Below, in pieces: positions 9,352 through 18,026 of a stretch of DNA of 64,000 bases. A model generated the notes under the pieces. That model was not told the DNA's origin. It saw only the letters and a program-made list of their open reading frames with translations, and ran no database searches. Both the position numbers and the translations under genes were made by a program. The stretch is from Candidatus Xianfuyuplasma coldseepsis (GTDB lineage: Bacteria > Bacillota_I > Bacilli_A > Izemoplasmatales > Izemoplasmataceae). How positions within the stretch are numbered: position 1 is the stretch's first letter; each line of letters starts with the position of its first letter. The stretch lies in the NCBI RefSeq assembly GCF_014023125.1, contig NZ_CP048914.1, positions 558,001 through 622,000 of the forward strand, written 5' to 3'.

Positions 9352-10701
9352 ATGGATATCGATTTAACAAAAGGCTCGTTGAGCAACCATTTTCGACGAA
9401 TCAGTATACCCGCATCAATCGGGTTTTTGTTCAATACCTTTTACAATGTTGTCGATAGTATTTATGCTGGACAACTAGGTACCGATTCCTTAGCAGGAAT
9501 GGCGATTAGCTTTCCGATTTTCTTTTTAATAATATCTATTAGTAGTGGGATAGGAAATGGAACTTCAGCCTTAAGTGCGATTGCAATTGGTGAAAAAGCG
9601 AAGGTAAGATTCCACAATATTGCGAAAAACGCGATTTTCTTAGCGATTGTATTTGGTGTTGTGTTACCGTTGTTATCTCCCCTATATTTATCCTTCTTAT
9701 TTGAAATAACAGGTGCAACAGGACAAGTACTAGAGATTGGTTTGGAGTATACATCGACTATTCTAATAGGGACAGTGTTTTTTATTATCAACAATGTTCT
9801 AAATGGACTATTAAATGCACAAGGCTTATCAAAACCGTTCCGGAATTACTTAATTGCTGGATTCGTACTAAATATCTTGTTGGATCCGATGTTTATGTAT
9901 GGTTGGTTTGGTTTACCAGCAATGGGTGTGCGTGGTGTTGCACTAGCGACCGTCATCATTCAAGGGTTTGGTAATATCTATTTAATGGTCCATGTAATCA
10001 AATCACGATTTTTTGAAGGGGAGATGTTCAAAGAGGCAAAAATCTCATTAGAGCCTATTAAAGACATTCTCGATCAAGGGATTCCTGCATCCTTAAACAT
10101 GGCTACCATTGCTCTTGGTGTATACATCATCAATTACTTTGTGCTCCGCTATGGAGGACCAAGTTCTGTTGCAGCGTATGGCGTATCAATGCGGATTGAA
10201 CAAGTGGCTTTAATTCCAACCATTGGGTTAAATGTTGCGGTGTTGTCAATCATTGGCCAAAATTATGGAGCGAAACAGATTGAACGAATCAAAGAAGCAC
10301 GGTATCGAGGGATGAAATATGGGGTCATTATCATGTTAATTGGGACGGTTGTGATTGTACCGCTTGCTCCGTATCTCATTCGCCTATTTGATACCAATCC
10401 CGATGTCGTAGAAGCCGGTACAATCTACCTTCGTATCGAAGCGATAGCTTTTACAACTTATGTCTTTTTAAACATTAATGTATCGACGTTACAAGGAATT
10501 AAGAAACCTCGCTTTGCGATTGTCCTAGGGGTCTATCGTCAAATTCTCCCAATTGCGATATTTTATCTCCTCGGTACTACACTTGGATGGGGGATTTTTG
10601 GTGTCTGGTGGGGTATTGTCTTCATCAATTGGACTGCCGTTTTCATCTCCTTCTTATGGACCAATCGTCAACTCCATACTCTGTCGCTTCAACTCGAGTA
10701 A
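9352..10701 (+). CDS. MATE-family multidrug/Na+ antiporter
   Basis: 449-residue polytopic membrane protein of the MATE/DinF superfamily, exporting cationic compounds in exchange for Na+ or H+. The N-terminus shows the family pattern: LSNHFRRISIPASIGFLF, then FYNVVDSIYAGQLG and SLAGMAISFP, and IGNGTSALSAIAIG. A matching second half follows after residue ~230, with about twelve membrane segments in all. Length is normal for the family. GAGGTGATGAC precedes the ATG. The lipB gene follows 38 nt later, possibly on the same transcript. The substrate cannot be told from sequence. Confidence 0.92.
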   Translation: MDIDLTKGSLSNHFRRISIPASIGFLFNTFYNVVDSIYAGQLGTDSLAGMAISFPIFFLIISISSGIGNGTSALSAIAIGEKAKVRFHNIAKNAIFLAIVFGVVLPLLSPLYLSFLFEITGATGQVLEIGLEYTSTILIGTVFFIINNVLNGLLNAQGLSKPFRNYLIAGFVLNILLDPMFMYGWFGLPAMGVRGVALATVIIQGFGNIYLMVHVIKSRFFEGEMFKEAKISLEPIKDILDQGIPASLNMATIALGVYIINYFVLRYGGPSSVAAYGVSMRIEQVALIPTIGLNVAVLSIIGQNYGAKQIERIKEARYRGMKYGVIIMLIGTVVIVPLAPYLIRLFDTNPDVVEAGTIYLRIEAIAFTTYVFLNINVSTLQGIKKPRFAIVLGVYRQILPIAIFYLLGTTLGWGIFGVWWGIVFINWTAVFISFLWTNRQLHTLSLQLE

Positions 10702-10739
10702 GATCAACGATTGTGTGATATACTAAAAGGGGTGATTGT

Positions 10740-11402
10740 ATGGCATATAAAGTAATTCAAATCAAAGAACCAATTGGCTACCAAGAAGCCTTAGACATTC
10801 AAATGAGATGTTTTGATATGGTGGATCAACGTCAATATGACGGCATTTTATTGATTTTGGAACACAAACCGGTATTAACAATGGGAATCCGCACTGATCC
10901 GAATAACCTTTTGGTTTCCAAAGAATACCTAGAAACACACGGTGTCGAGTTGTATAGAAGCGATCGTGGTGGGGATATTACCTTCCATGGACCGGGACAG
11001 ATTGTTGCCTATCCAATTCTCCGTTTTCGTGATTTTGGTTTGCGTTTGAGTGATTATATGCATCAACTTGAAGCTGTCATCATTGATACACTTGCCACTT
11101 ATAACATAACCGGTTACCGGAAAGATGCTTTCCCTGGTGTATGGGTCGATGATACCAAGATTTGCGCCATCGGTGTTCATGCGAAACGATTTATCACCTA
11201 TCATGGTCTAGCGTTTAACGTCACAACAAATAAATCTTATTTCGATTTGATTAACCCTTGTGGAATTACCGATTACACGATTAGTTCGATGAGTGATTTT
11301 TATTCAAATCCAAATATGAATGCCGTCAAGCAACAAGTAATCGACAGCTTTTCATCCATCTTTGATGTCACATTTGAACCAACTACATTTGATCAATTGT
11401 AA
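10740..11402 (+). CDS. lipB: octanoyl-[acyl-carrier-protein]:protein N-octanoyltransferase (LipB)
   Basis: 220 residues. Transfers octanoyl from acyl-carrier protein to lipoyl domains, the first step of lipoate synthesis. The family signature RGGDITFHGPGQ is present. The acyl-thioester cysteine is C174 in NPCGI and the catalytic lysine is K140 in KICAIG, both as in known LipB enzymes. Most Bacilli use the unrelated LipM/LipL pair instead, so a LipB here is somewhat unusual. No lipA or lipoyl-dependent dehydrogenase genes are nearby. It sits 38 nt after the MATE gene with AGGGGTGATTGT before the ATG. Confidence 0.93.
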   Translation: MAYKVIQIKEPIGYQEALDIQMRCFDMVDQRQYDGILLILEHKPVLTMGIRTDPNNLLVSKEYLETHGVELYRSDRGGDITFHGPGQIVAYPILRFRDFGLRLSDYMHQLEAVIIDTLATYNITGYRKDAFPGVWVDDTKICAIGVHAKRFITYHGLAFNVTTNKSYFDLINPCGITDYTISSMSDFYSNPNMNAVKQQVIDSFSSIFDVTFEPTTFDQL

Positions 11403-11429
11403 ATAAGAGGACAAAGTCCTCTTTTATTT
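11403..11429 (+). terminator. intrinsic terminator after lipB
   Basis: Stem AAGAGGAC/GTCCTCTT with an AAA loop and a T-rich tail. Confidence 0.85.
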
Positions 11430-11451
11430 GGAATTTATCACTCGTAAAATA

Positions 11452-11480
11452 TTTACTTGTCTTCAATATTTTGGTATAAT
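11452..11480 (+). promoter_or_regulatory. sigma-A-type promoter
   Basis: TTTACT (11452-11457), 17-bp spacer, perfect TATAAT (11475-11480). It would start transcription near 11487, about 30 nt before the hairpin at 11518. Confidence 0.75.
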
Positions 11481-11517
11481 ATGTATCGAAATTAAACCAT
11501 AAGCGGATAAGGCAGAG

Positions 11518-11550
11518 ACACTATCTAGCGTGGGTAGTGTTTATTTTTTA
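11518..11550 (+). terminator. attenuator-like hairpin in the leader of a large lipoprotein gene
   Basis: ACACTATC pairs with GGTAGTGT (one T-G wobble) around a 7-nt loop, followed by TTTATTTTTT, giving an intrinsic-terminator shape. It lies between the promoter and the ribosome binding site of the gene starting at 11566, so it could terminate transcripts before the coding region. No known riboswitch aptamer was recognised in the short leader. Confidence 0.5.
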
Positions 11551-11565
11551 AAGGGGGCTACAACA

Positions 11566-14526
11566 ATGAATAAACGACGAGTACTTGTATTGTTTCTTAG
11601 CGTAGTACTACTGGTGGGACTGAGTGCTTGTAAAGACAACAAGACACCGGAAGATAACGACAATGATAATCCAACGACGGGGACAAGGATTGGTGAACTG
11701 TATGAAGACCTAGAGCGTTACGAAGAACGTTTGAATACCCTCGTTGGTGATGGGGATGTGGAAATGCATATACCCGATCGATATCGCATGGCGTATGATA
11801 TTCAGTTTTTAAGTGAGACAACGTATGAGATTTATACAAGAGATCAGTTGATTGAACGACTAGAAACCTATACGCCTAATCAAATCGAAGGACAGTATCT
11901 AGAAAACTTGATTACGACACAACTGTTTGTGTCTACCGTGAAGGAACTGATTGCGGATGATTTGGATCAAGAAGTTGGTGTTGAATTTCATCCCGATGAG
12001 GACAATGAAGACTTAACCTATCGTTTCTTATTAAGCGATGAAGGCTATGTGATAATTGATGCGAAAAATCGCTTTATGAAAACCTTTATTAAAATCGGTA
12101 TGCAAGATGATTTGTTGGATTACACCGAACTGCACTACCGTTTTGATGAAGATGATATTGCCACATTAGGCGACAATCGTTTACTCTACAACTACTTTAA
12201 GTTTGAAGAGGGACAAGAAACGGTGTTTATCAATAATCTTGAGTTTTCATCGTCGATGTCCTATACATCCCTTGAAGACAATCTGTATTTTACCATCGAA
12301 CAAAGCAATAGCTTAGAAGGAGCGATTGGGGAGAGTGGCTATCACATTAGTTATTACAATGCTGAGGATTTACTCCAAGTCTATATGGATGTTGTGGATA
12401 ATGACGTTGTCGATGCGACCTACGATGTATTTACCGAACATGGACTACTCTATCGTTACGAAACCAACTATGACTATGTTGATATGCAACGAATAGCAAC
12501 AAATTTCATCCAAGCGACTGGATATGATTATGTCAAAATAGATTCCGCTCCTGGAACTCAGGAAGTGGAAGGCGTCTATCTCGATTCCGGTGAAGCACTT
12601 TATAACGGTTTCTTGAACTTTACCTACAATGACAACTACGCGTTTGCTTCTGTCAAACAACTGTTGGAACAAGGAGAACCGCTTACCGATGAAATTCTAA
12701 GTTTACAAAGTCTAGGAATGAACTTGGATCATCCAAAGGCTACGGCTTCCTATCTAAACTCGATATTGATTACCGATATGATGGATGTATCCCAAAACTT
12801 CACGATTGAGAATCTCGATTTCTTTACCGACACCCGTGAACAAGAATTATACAACTACTTGGATCCGGACATTCGTGCCAGTTTAGAAGGAACCAATGAT
12901 CCCACCGTACATGAAGAACCAGAGGGTGACATTGATGAGTTCGAATCGATGATGAACGCTTTTACTACTGCATTTGAGGAAGAGCGTCAACTTGTAATCG
13001 AAGACCAGTTTGGTTTAGGTGAAACCATTACCAATACGAATGGGTATGCAAAAACATCGATTAGTTTAGATGACAAATATCTCGGTATGTACACCTATGG
13101 TTCATCTGCAGGACAACATAACTATTATGTTCGTCCCTACTATGGAAAACTCATTGGTCTAACTAGATACAATGCCGGTAATATCTACAATGCTGAAATC
13201 TTATACGCCACAGACAGCTCGGAAAACTTCCTTGATTTTCTGACGCGAACAACAAATATATTTACACCGTTAATGGGTGTCGAGCAGGTAACGAAAGTAA
13301 GTGATACTGAGTTTACGGTTGAGGGTAATTTTGATTTCCTTGGCATCAGTAGTGAAAAAATATTCTCCAACTCGGATTTTGCAGGTTATATTGATAGTGA
13401 TGTGACCGCAACCTTTACCTTTGAAAGCGATCATTCCGGTTACGCAATTGATTTTGAAGTCGATGGAATCTACCACGAATACGGTGGTGTCGAATATCAA
13501 TATGAGGGCGTACGAACCTATACGCTCGAACCGATTATGATGTTTGATCCAATTGCTGAGGAGAACAACTATATCAATCTACCGACATCAAAAGACGACA
13601 TTATCTTAACTACTCCAATAGGAGTGGGTGGTTCGTATAGTATCGACCAACAACCACGCTATATGCGACTCGATCTTGAAGAGGGTATCTACAATATTCA
13701 CATATCGCAAAGGGACTTCCAATACATCCTACAAATTCAAGATGAGCTAGGAAATGTTATCACCAATGAAGAAACCTTCCGTGTGGACGTTCCTGGAATC
13801 TACTATCTTGTTATTGAATCCGTATACCATGATAGCATTGGTATTATGGTCGAACAATCGAGTGTGAATCTCGATGACGTTATCGTATTACCCGAAGAAC
13901 CAGGAAAACTGGCGATTGAGCTAGAAGCTGACGTATTAAAAATGATTCAAGTTCCAATAAGTAATCAAGATCGGATTCTGTATATCCACATTGATTTGGA
14001 TGATTTCAATTATATTGAAGAGATGCGTCCAGGATTCGGGATGACGTTTGATCCGGAAGACAAGTTTGGAGCTGCTTGGGTACCACTGTATGAAACCGAT
14101 GGAATGGTCTACTTGTACCTTAAAGCCAATGTTCCATATTTCTTTAACGTTGCGGCTGAAATAACCGATACCTACTATGTATATTTTGAGTTTATCGAAC
14201 AACCTACTTCTGAGACAGCTATTGCGGATATCAATCTAGATAATATACTAGATCATCCTGGATTGTTTTTTAACGCATTTCAAGATACGATTCGCGTACA
14301 CTTCACCATCACCGAAGAAACCACTTATGACTTCAATTATGAACGATTCTTCCTATATGGTGGTCTGGAATACAATCTGTATACAAGTGATGGGGGCTTT
14401 GTAAAAGATTTGAGTTTTGGATATACCGTCTTAACTCCAGGTGATTATTATATTGAATACGTAAACACTGAGCCTGATGACATTGCAGCGATTGTACCAC
14501 ACTTCATGGAGATGCCAACGGAATAA
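11566..14526 (+). CDS. large uncharacterised surface lipoprotein (986 codons)
   Basis: Lipoprotein signal peptide MNKRRVLVLFLSVVLLVGLSAC with lipobox LSAC, then about 960 residues dominated by Asp, Glu, Tyr and Thr. The middle has several long segments with a recurring (F/Y)xD/E beta-strand texture, and the last ~300 residues look like repeated beta-sandwich units (for example GIYNIHISQRDFQYIL and GIYYLVIES), reminiscent of pre-peptidase C-terminal domains. No enzyme motif was recognised. The ATG at 11566 is preferred over the GTG at 11530 because AAAGGGGG lies eight bases before it and the signal peptide starts there. The gene is monocistronic, with its own promoter, attenuator-like leader and strong terminator. 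Confidence 0.8.
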   Translation: MNKRRVLVLFLSVVLLVGLSACKDNKTPEDNDNDNPTTGTRIGELYEDLERYEERLNTLVGDGDVEMHIPDRYRMAYDIQFLSETTYEIYTRDQLIERLETYTPNQIEGQYLENLITTQLFVSTVKELIADDLDQEVGVEFHPDEDNEDLTYRFLLSDEGYVIIDAKNRFMKTFIKIGMQDDLLDYTELHYRFDEDDIATLGDNRLLYNYFKFEEGQETVFINNLEFSSSMSYTSLEDNLYFTIEQSNSLEGAIGESGYHISYYNAEDLLQVYMDVVDNDVVDATYDVFTEHGLLYRYETNYDYVDMQRIATNFIQATGYDYVKIDSAPGTQEVEGVYLDSGEALYNGFLNFTYNDNYAFASVKQLLEQGEPLTDEILSLQSLGMNLDHPKATASYLNSILITDMMDVSQNFTIENLDFFTDTREQELYNYLDPDIRASLEGTNDPTVHEEPEGDIDEFESMMNAFTTAFEEERQLVIEDQFGLGETITNTNGYAKTSISLDDKYLGMYTYGSSAGQHNYYVRPYYGKLIGLTRYNAGNIYNAEILYATDSSENFLDFLTRTTNIFTPLMGVEQVTKVSDTEFTVEGNFDFLGISSEKIFSNSDFAGYIDSDVTATFTFESDHSGYAIDFEVDGIYHEYGGVEYQYEGVRTYTLEPIMMFDPIAEENNYINLPTSKDDIILTTPIGVGGSYSIDQQPRYMRLDLEEGIYNIHISQRDFQYILQIQDELGNVITNEETFRVDVPGIYYLVIESVYHDSIGIMVEQSSVNLDDVIVLPEEPGKLAIELEADVLKMIQVPISNQDRILYIHIDLDDFNYIEEMRPGFGMTFDPEDKFGAAWVPLYETDGMVYLYLKANVPYFFNVAAEITDTYYVYFEFIEQPTSETAIADINLDNILDHPGLFFNAFQDTIRVHFTITEETTYDFNYERFFLYGGLEYNLYTSDGGFVKDLSFGYTVLTPGDYYIEYVNTEPDDIAAIVPHFMEMPTE

Positions 14527-14534
14527 CACTAATC

Positions 14535-14564
14535 AAAACCACAGAAAATTTTCTGTGGTTTTTT
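14535..14564 (+). terminator. strong intrinsic terminator
   Basis: ACCACAGAAAA/TTTTCTGTGGT stem followed by TTTTTT. Confidence 0.9.
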
Positions 14565-14624
14565 CATAAAATAATCACAACTATATGATATATTTTAATC
14601 AGAACACAGCGAAAGTGTGATTGA

Positions 14625-16361
14625 ATGAAAACACTAAAAATACTACTCAATGCATTGGTATTAGTCGTTGTCGTACTATTTGCGTATGAGTTTATCTTTA
14701 ATCAAGCGGTAGAAAATATTACCGTTTCTTGTGAGGATGCCTATAATGGTACATTGAATGAAATGACTGTGATTTGTGATGTACAGGACCCAGATTCATT
14801 AATCACAACGGATCATCCACTTGAACTGGTTCTATGGCATAACGATACATCAACTGAAATCATTTCATTACAGAACGGATCCAATACGTTCCTTTTTGAC
14901 AATCTTGATTATGCTACAACGTATGAAATCGTTGTATCTGGATATACCTACATCGATGATACGTATGAATCGTATGCTTTTTATACTAATACATTTTATA
15001 CCATTACCGAAGGATATAATGTTCCAGTTTTGTTGTACCAAGAAGAGACTATTGGCGATTTAGAATTTGGTTTTTCTGTTACGGTGAATGACCCCGATGA
15101 ATTGACAAATGCCATTTATTATGAACTATACGATGATAACCAACTAACTGATGAAGGATCCATTGATTCTCTTGGTGCAATTCAACAGATTGATGGACTG
15201 AATGAATTAACAGCTTATCGTTTACTCCTGTACGTTGAATACATCGTCGATATCGACAACCATACGACTACGTTTGACATGTTAGAAACATTTGTTACTC
15301 TAGCGACACCTGAAGCACCCATTGCAACCATCAGCAATGTAACCAATGATAATGCTGAAATATCATTCTTATTGGACACGCTGGATAATGATGCGACAGA
15401 TGTGTTCTATCGAGTTGAACTTCAAGATAGCGATCATAATGTGTTGGATTCTGTGGTTCCAGACACTTCAACAATCACGTTTGACGTATCGCTAATCACA
15501 GGTGACTTTACCATCAATGTAATTGCTAGTTACGATTATGATGGTGCTACATATACAGATAAAGTGTTGTATACGTATAGTGTCTACAACAACGAGTATG
15601 CAACATTTTTTAACATACCTACATTATCAAAAATTGATACATCAGCACCCTTAACAAACTACAATCAGTACAAAGATTACCTATATACCTATATTGATGA
15701 AGGAGTTACCTCGTTCACCATTACCTGTGAAGCTTCTTTGGACTGTACAACGCTGGTTGAACAAGACCCATTTAGTGATTTACCATTCTTGATCTCAGAT
15801 GTCGTTCATCCATATCATAGCCTTAGTCAAATCGGTTTTTCGTATACCGATGAAGAGATTGATATTACAACAACATTGTCCTATACACAAGCAGAACGAG
15901 ACGCGATTGATTCCCAAGTCAACACGATTCTGAACACAATCATTACAGAATCAATGACCCCTGAAGATCAAATACAAGCGGTTCATGATTACATCATCAA
16001 CAATGCAGAGTATGATCAAACATGTTATGAAAACTCACAAACATGTGATAACGATCACAGCGCATTAGGTATTCTCTTTGATGGGAATGCTGTATGTGAA
16101 GGATATGCCCACTTGACAGATATCATGCTTCGTGCCTTACGGATAAAATCGTTCCGCATTTCATCTGAAACGCATCAATGGAATGCCGTGTATATTGATG
16201 ATCAATGGTTGCATATGGATACGACCTGGGACGATCCAATTGTGGAACATGGCCCTGGTGTACTTCGCTATGATTATTACTTAATCACAACAATTGAGCT
16301 TCATGTACTGGATACAGAATCCCATACGTACGACACAACAATCATCAATTATATGAACTAA
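14625..16361 (+). CDS. membrane-anchored FN3-like protein with transglutaminase-like domain
   Basis: 578 residues. An N-terminal membrane anchor or signal (residues 5-25) precedes two or three fibronectin-III/Ig-like beta domains (for example LDYATTYEIVVSGYTY and LNELTAYRLLLYVEY, typical FN3 C-strand patterns) up to ~320. The C-terminal transglutaminase-like papain-fold domain carries the complete triad: C491 in AVCEGYA, H517 in HQWNAV and D532 in DTTWDDP. Such proteins act outside the cell as peptidases or cross-linking enzymes; substrate unknown. Several extra cysteines (CYENSQTCDND) lie just before the active-site Cys. Transcribed alone, with only a weak GTGATTGA-type site before the ATG. 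Confidence 0.85.
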   Translation: MKTLKILLNALVLVVVVLFAYEFIFNQAVENITVSCEDAYNGTLNEMTVICDVQDPDSLITTDHPLELVLWHNDTSTEIISLQNGSNTFLFDNLDYATTYEIVVSGYTYIDDTYESYAFYTNTFYTITEGYNVPVLLYQEETIGDLEFGFSVTVNDPDELTNAIYYELYDDNQLTDEGSIDSLGAIQQIDGLNELTAYRLLLYVEYIVDIDNHTTTFDMLETFVTLATPEAPIATISNVTNDNAEISFLLDTLDNDATDVFYRVELQDSDHNVLDSVVPDTSTITFDVSLITGDFTINVIASYDYDGATYTDKVLYTYSVYNNEYATFFNIPTLSKIDTSAPLTNYNQYKDYLYTYIDEGVTSFTITCEASLDCTTLVEQDPFSDLPFLISDVVHPYHSLSQIGFSYTDEEIDITTTLSYTQAERDAIDSQVNTILNTIITESMTPEDQIQAVHDYIINNAEYDQTCYENSQTCDNDHSALGILFDGNAVCEGYAHLTDIMLRALRIKSFRISSETHQWNAVYIDDQWLHMDTTWDDPIVEHGPGVLRYDYYLITTIELHVLDTESHTYDTTIINYMN

Positions 16362-16383
16362 AAAAAGCCCAATGGGCTTTTTG
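16362..16383 (+). terminator. intrinsic terminator
   Basis: AAAAAGCCC, AAT loop, GGGCTTTTT. Confidence 0.9.
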
Positions 16384-16391
16384 TTTAGCGG

Positions 16392-16454
16392 TTATAAGTT
16401 CATAGATACACAAGCAACAATCATCACGATAATGATGAGTATTGCTCGTGTCAT
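16392..16454 (-). CDS. candidate 20-residue hydrophobic peptide with lipobox-like cysteine
   Basis: A 20-codon frame beginning ATG-ACA-CGA seven bases after the popT stop codon and ending TAA. The peptide has a basic start (MTR), a hydrophobic stretch of Ile, Val and Met, then IVAC followed by VSMNL, which resembles a lipoprotein signal cut short. GAGTGAAA 6-9 bases before the ATG is a possible weak ribosome binding site overlapping the popT end. It could be a small membrane peptide or chance. Low certainty. Confidence 0.3.
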   Translation of the reverse strand: MTRAILIIIVMIVACVSMNL

Positions 16455-16461
16455 TTTTATT

Positions 16462-17388
16462 TCACTCTTTCTCTGGAATTAACCGAGTGAGATATCGTGA
16501 TAGGATAACCCCGCCAACAAATAGTACAATAGCACCAATGAAGGAAACGATATTATCTCCCAAAAATTCCAACAAATGGGTGTAGATTGGTTCTTGTACA
16601 TCATGCGTTGTCCCAGTTGCAGGATCATTAATTTCGAAGAACATCGCGATAACACTACCAGCGAGAAACCCGAAAATAGCAAAGTACGTTTGTTTGGGAT
16701 AGTGTTGTAAGACATACTCAATAACCTTACTAAATCCAATTATACCAATAGCAGCACCAATCGTAAACGGGACGATCACACTGAGATGATAGGTTAGTTC
16801 TGAAAAATCAAGGATATTCCCAATGACGTTTGTGACAATCGCTGTATAATACCCTAGAACAATCAAAAGAGCAGATCCAGATACACCAGGAACGATCATC
16901 GTCATCGAAGCAGCCATTCCAAGTAGTACTAAAAGAATTATGTTAAAAAATGTAATATCGATGGTGGCAATCCCGGTTGAATCGCTTAATTTACCAAAGA
17001 CAATTAGGACGATGATTAATGAGAAGGAAACCACACCAGATAAAATAGTGGTTGCTTCAATTGGGTGTTGTTTCGGAATCGCTTGACGATAGATATCCTT
17101 CATACCACCAACTAATAACCCGATAAAGAATAACAACACGACCAGTGAGTTGATATCAATGAGATACCCTAATAGATTTGCTAGACCAATAATTGCGATA
17201 GCCATCCCTACACCTAGTGGTATCAAAAACTGCAGACTTTGCTTCATTTCACTAAAGATGTGGCCAATGGCATGTAATAGTTTCTCATATATGCCTAAAT
17301 AGATGGCAAGTGTGCCACCACTTAAACCCGGAATAATCAATGCAATTCCGACAAAGAATCCTTTTACCATTAGAATTAGATACTCCAT
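16462..17388 (-). CDS. popT: DUF368/PopT-type polyprenyl-phosphate transporter
   Basis: 308-residue polytopic membrane protein of the DUF368 family. Members were shown to recycle undecaprenyl phosphate, the lipid carrier for wall polymers, across the membrane. Two inverted-repeat-like halves carry the family signatures: GIALIIPGLSGGTLAIYLG near residues 15-33 and MIVPGVSGSALLIVLGYY in the second half. Length and about eight to ten membrane segments fit. Divergent from the unknown gene at 17549, and followed by the tiny ORF at 16392-16454. Confidence 0.85.
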   Translation of the reverse strand: MEYLILMVKGFFVGIALIIPGLSGGTLAIYLGIYEKLLHAIGHIFSEMKQSLQFLIPLGVGMAIAIIGLANLLGYLIDINSLVVLLFFIGLLVGGMKDIYRQAIPKQHPIEATTILSGVVSFSLIIVLIVFGKLSDSTGIATIDITFFNIILLVLLGMAASMTMIVPGVSGSALLIVLGYYTAIVTNVIGNILDFSELTYHLSVIVPFTIGAAIGIIGFSKVIEYVLQHYPKQTYFAIFGFLAGSVIAMFFEINDPATGTTHDVQEPIYTHLLEFLGDNIVSFIGAIVLFVGGVILSRYLTRLIPEKE

Positions 17389-17548
17389 ACAATCACCTGC
17401 TTATTATCATTATACCAGTAACCACTTCGATTCCAACGTGTCAAATGAAATTATTACTTGCGATGTATCCATTCAAAAGTTAATTTCAGCTAGAAGAATG
17501 TATCCTTGTGCTATAATTAAAGTATAAGAACTAAAGGAGTTGTTGTAT

Positions 17549-18004
17549 ATGACGATAGATTATGAAATCATTGCAGTGTATGGAACAACCAAAAAAGCGA
17601 TAAATGAAGCTCGAAAAGACCTAGATGCTTTGGTGGATGAAGGATTTATTGAAGAACAAGAAGTCATGGAGATCGCGACTACTTATAATGTTGTGATTCT
17701 CTATGAATATGCCGAATCCAATGGCTTTTCAGAAGTGCTGCTAATCAACAATAAAGGCGAACATATCGATGGTTCGACATTCAGCATCGAAGCTGTACAA
17801 GAACTACAAGAAAAACTTCAGAAGGTTCTTTCTTTCTCCTCTTTTAGTAAAGCTGATCAAGAACAGATTTTACGCCATATCGAACGACATAATATCTCAA
17901 AAAAAGAGTTTATAAAAGAACATCTAGATGAGTTCTTATTGGATAAATTTGAAGATAAGAAAGATGCTTTAGTTGCACATATTAAAAAGTACTACAAAAA
18001 ATAA
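17549..18004 (+). CDS. uncharacterised protein
   Basis: 151 residues, soluble, without signal peptide or recognised family. The N-terminal half (residues 1-85) reads as a small alpha/beta domain (DYEIIAVYGTTKKAINEARKD and the strand NVVILYEYAE). The C-terminal half is charged and helical, ending with repeated Lys (HIKKYYKK). ATG at 17549 chosen because AAAGGAG stands nine bases before it; an upstream TTG sits too close to that site. TATAAT about 35 nt upstream suggests its own promoter. Single gene with a terminator, convergent with the ArsR-type regulator gene. Confidence 0.7.
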   Translation: MTIDYEIIAVYGTTKKAINEARKDLDALVDEGFIEEQEVMEIATTYNVVILYEYAESNGFSEVLLINNKGEHIDGSTFSIEAVQELQEKLQKVLSFSSFSKADQEQILRHIERHNISKKEFIKEHLDEFLLDKFEDKKDALVAHIKKYYKK

Positions 18005-18026
18005 AAAAGACCGTGAGGTCTTTTTT
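18003..18026. terminator. bidirectional terminator
   Basis: AAAAAAGACC, GTGA loop, GGTCTTTTTT between convergent genes. Confidence 0.85.

Noticed and set aside
11487-11550. c-di-GMP riboswitch in the leader of the large lipoprotein
   Set aside because: None of the GEMM class I or II conserved stretches is present and the leader before the hairpin is only about 30 nt.
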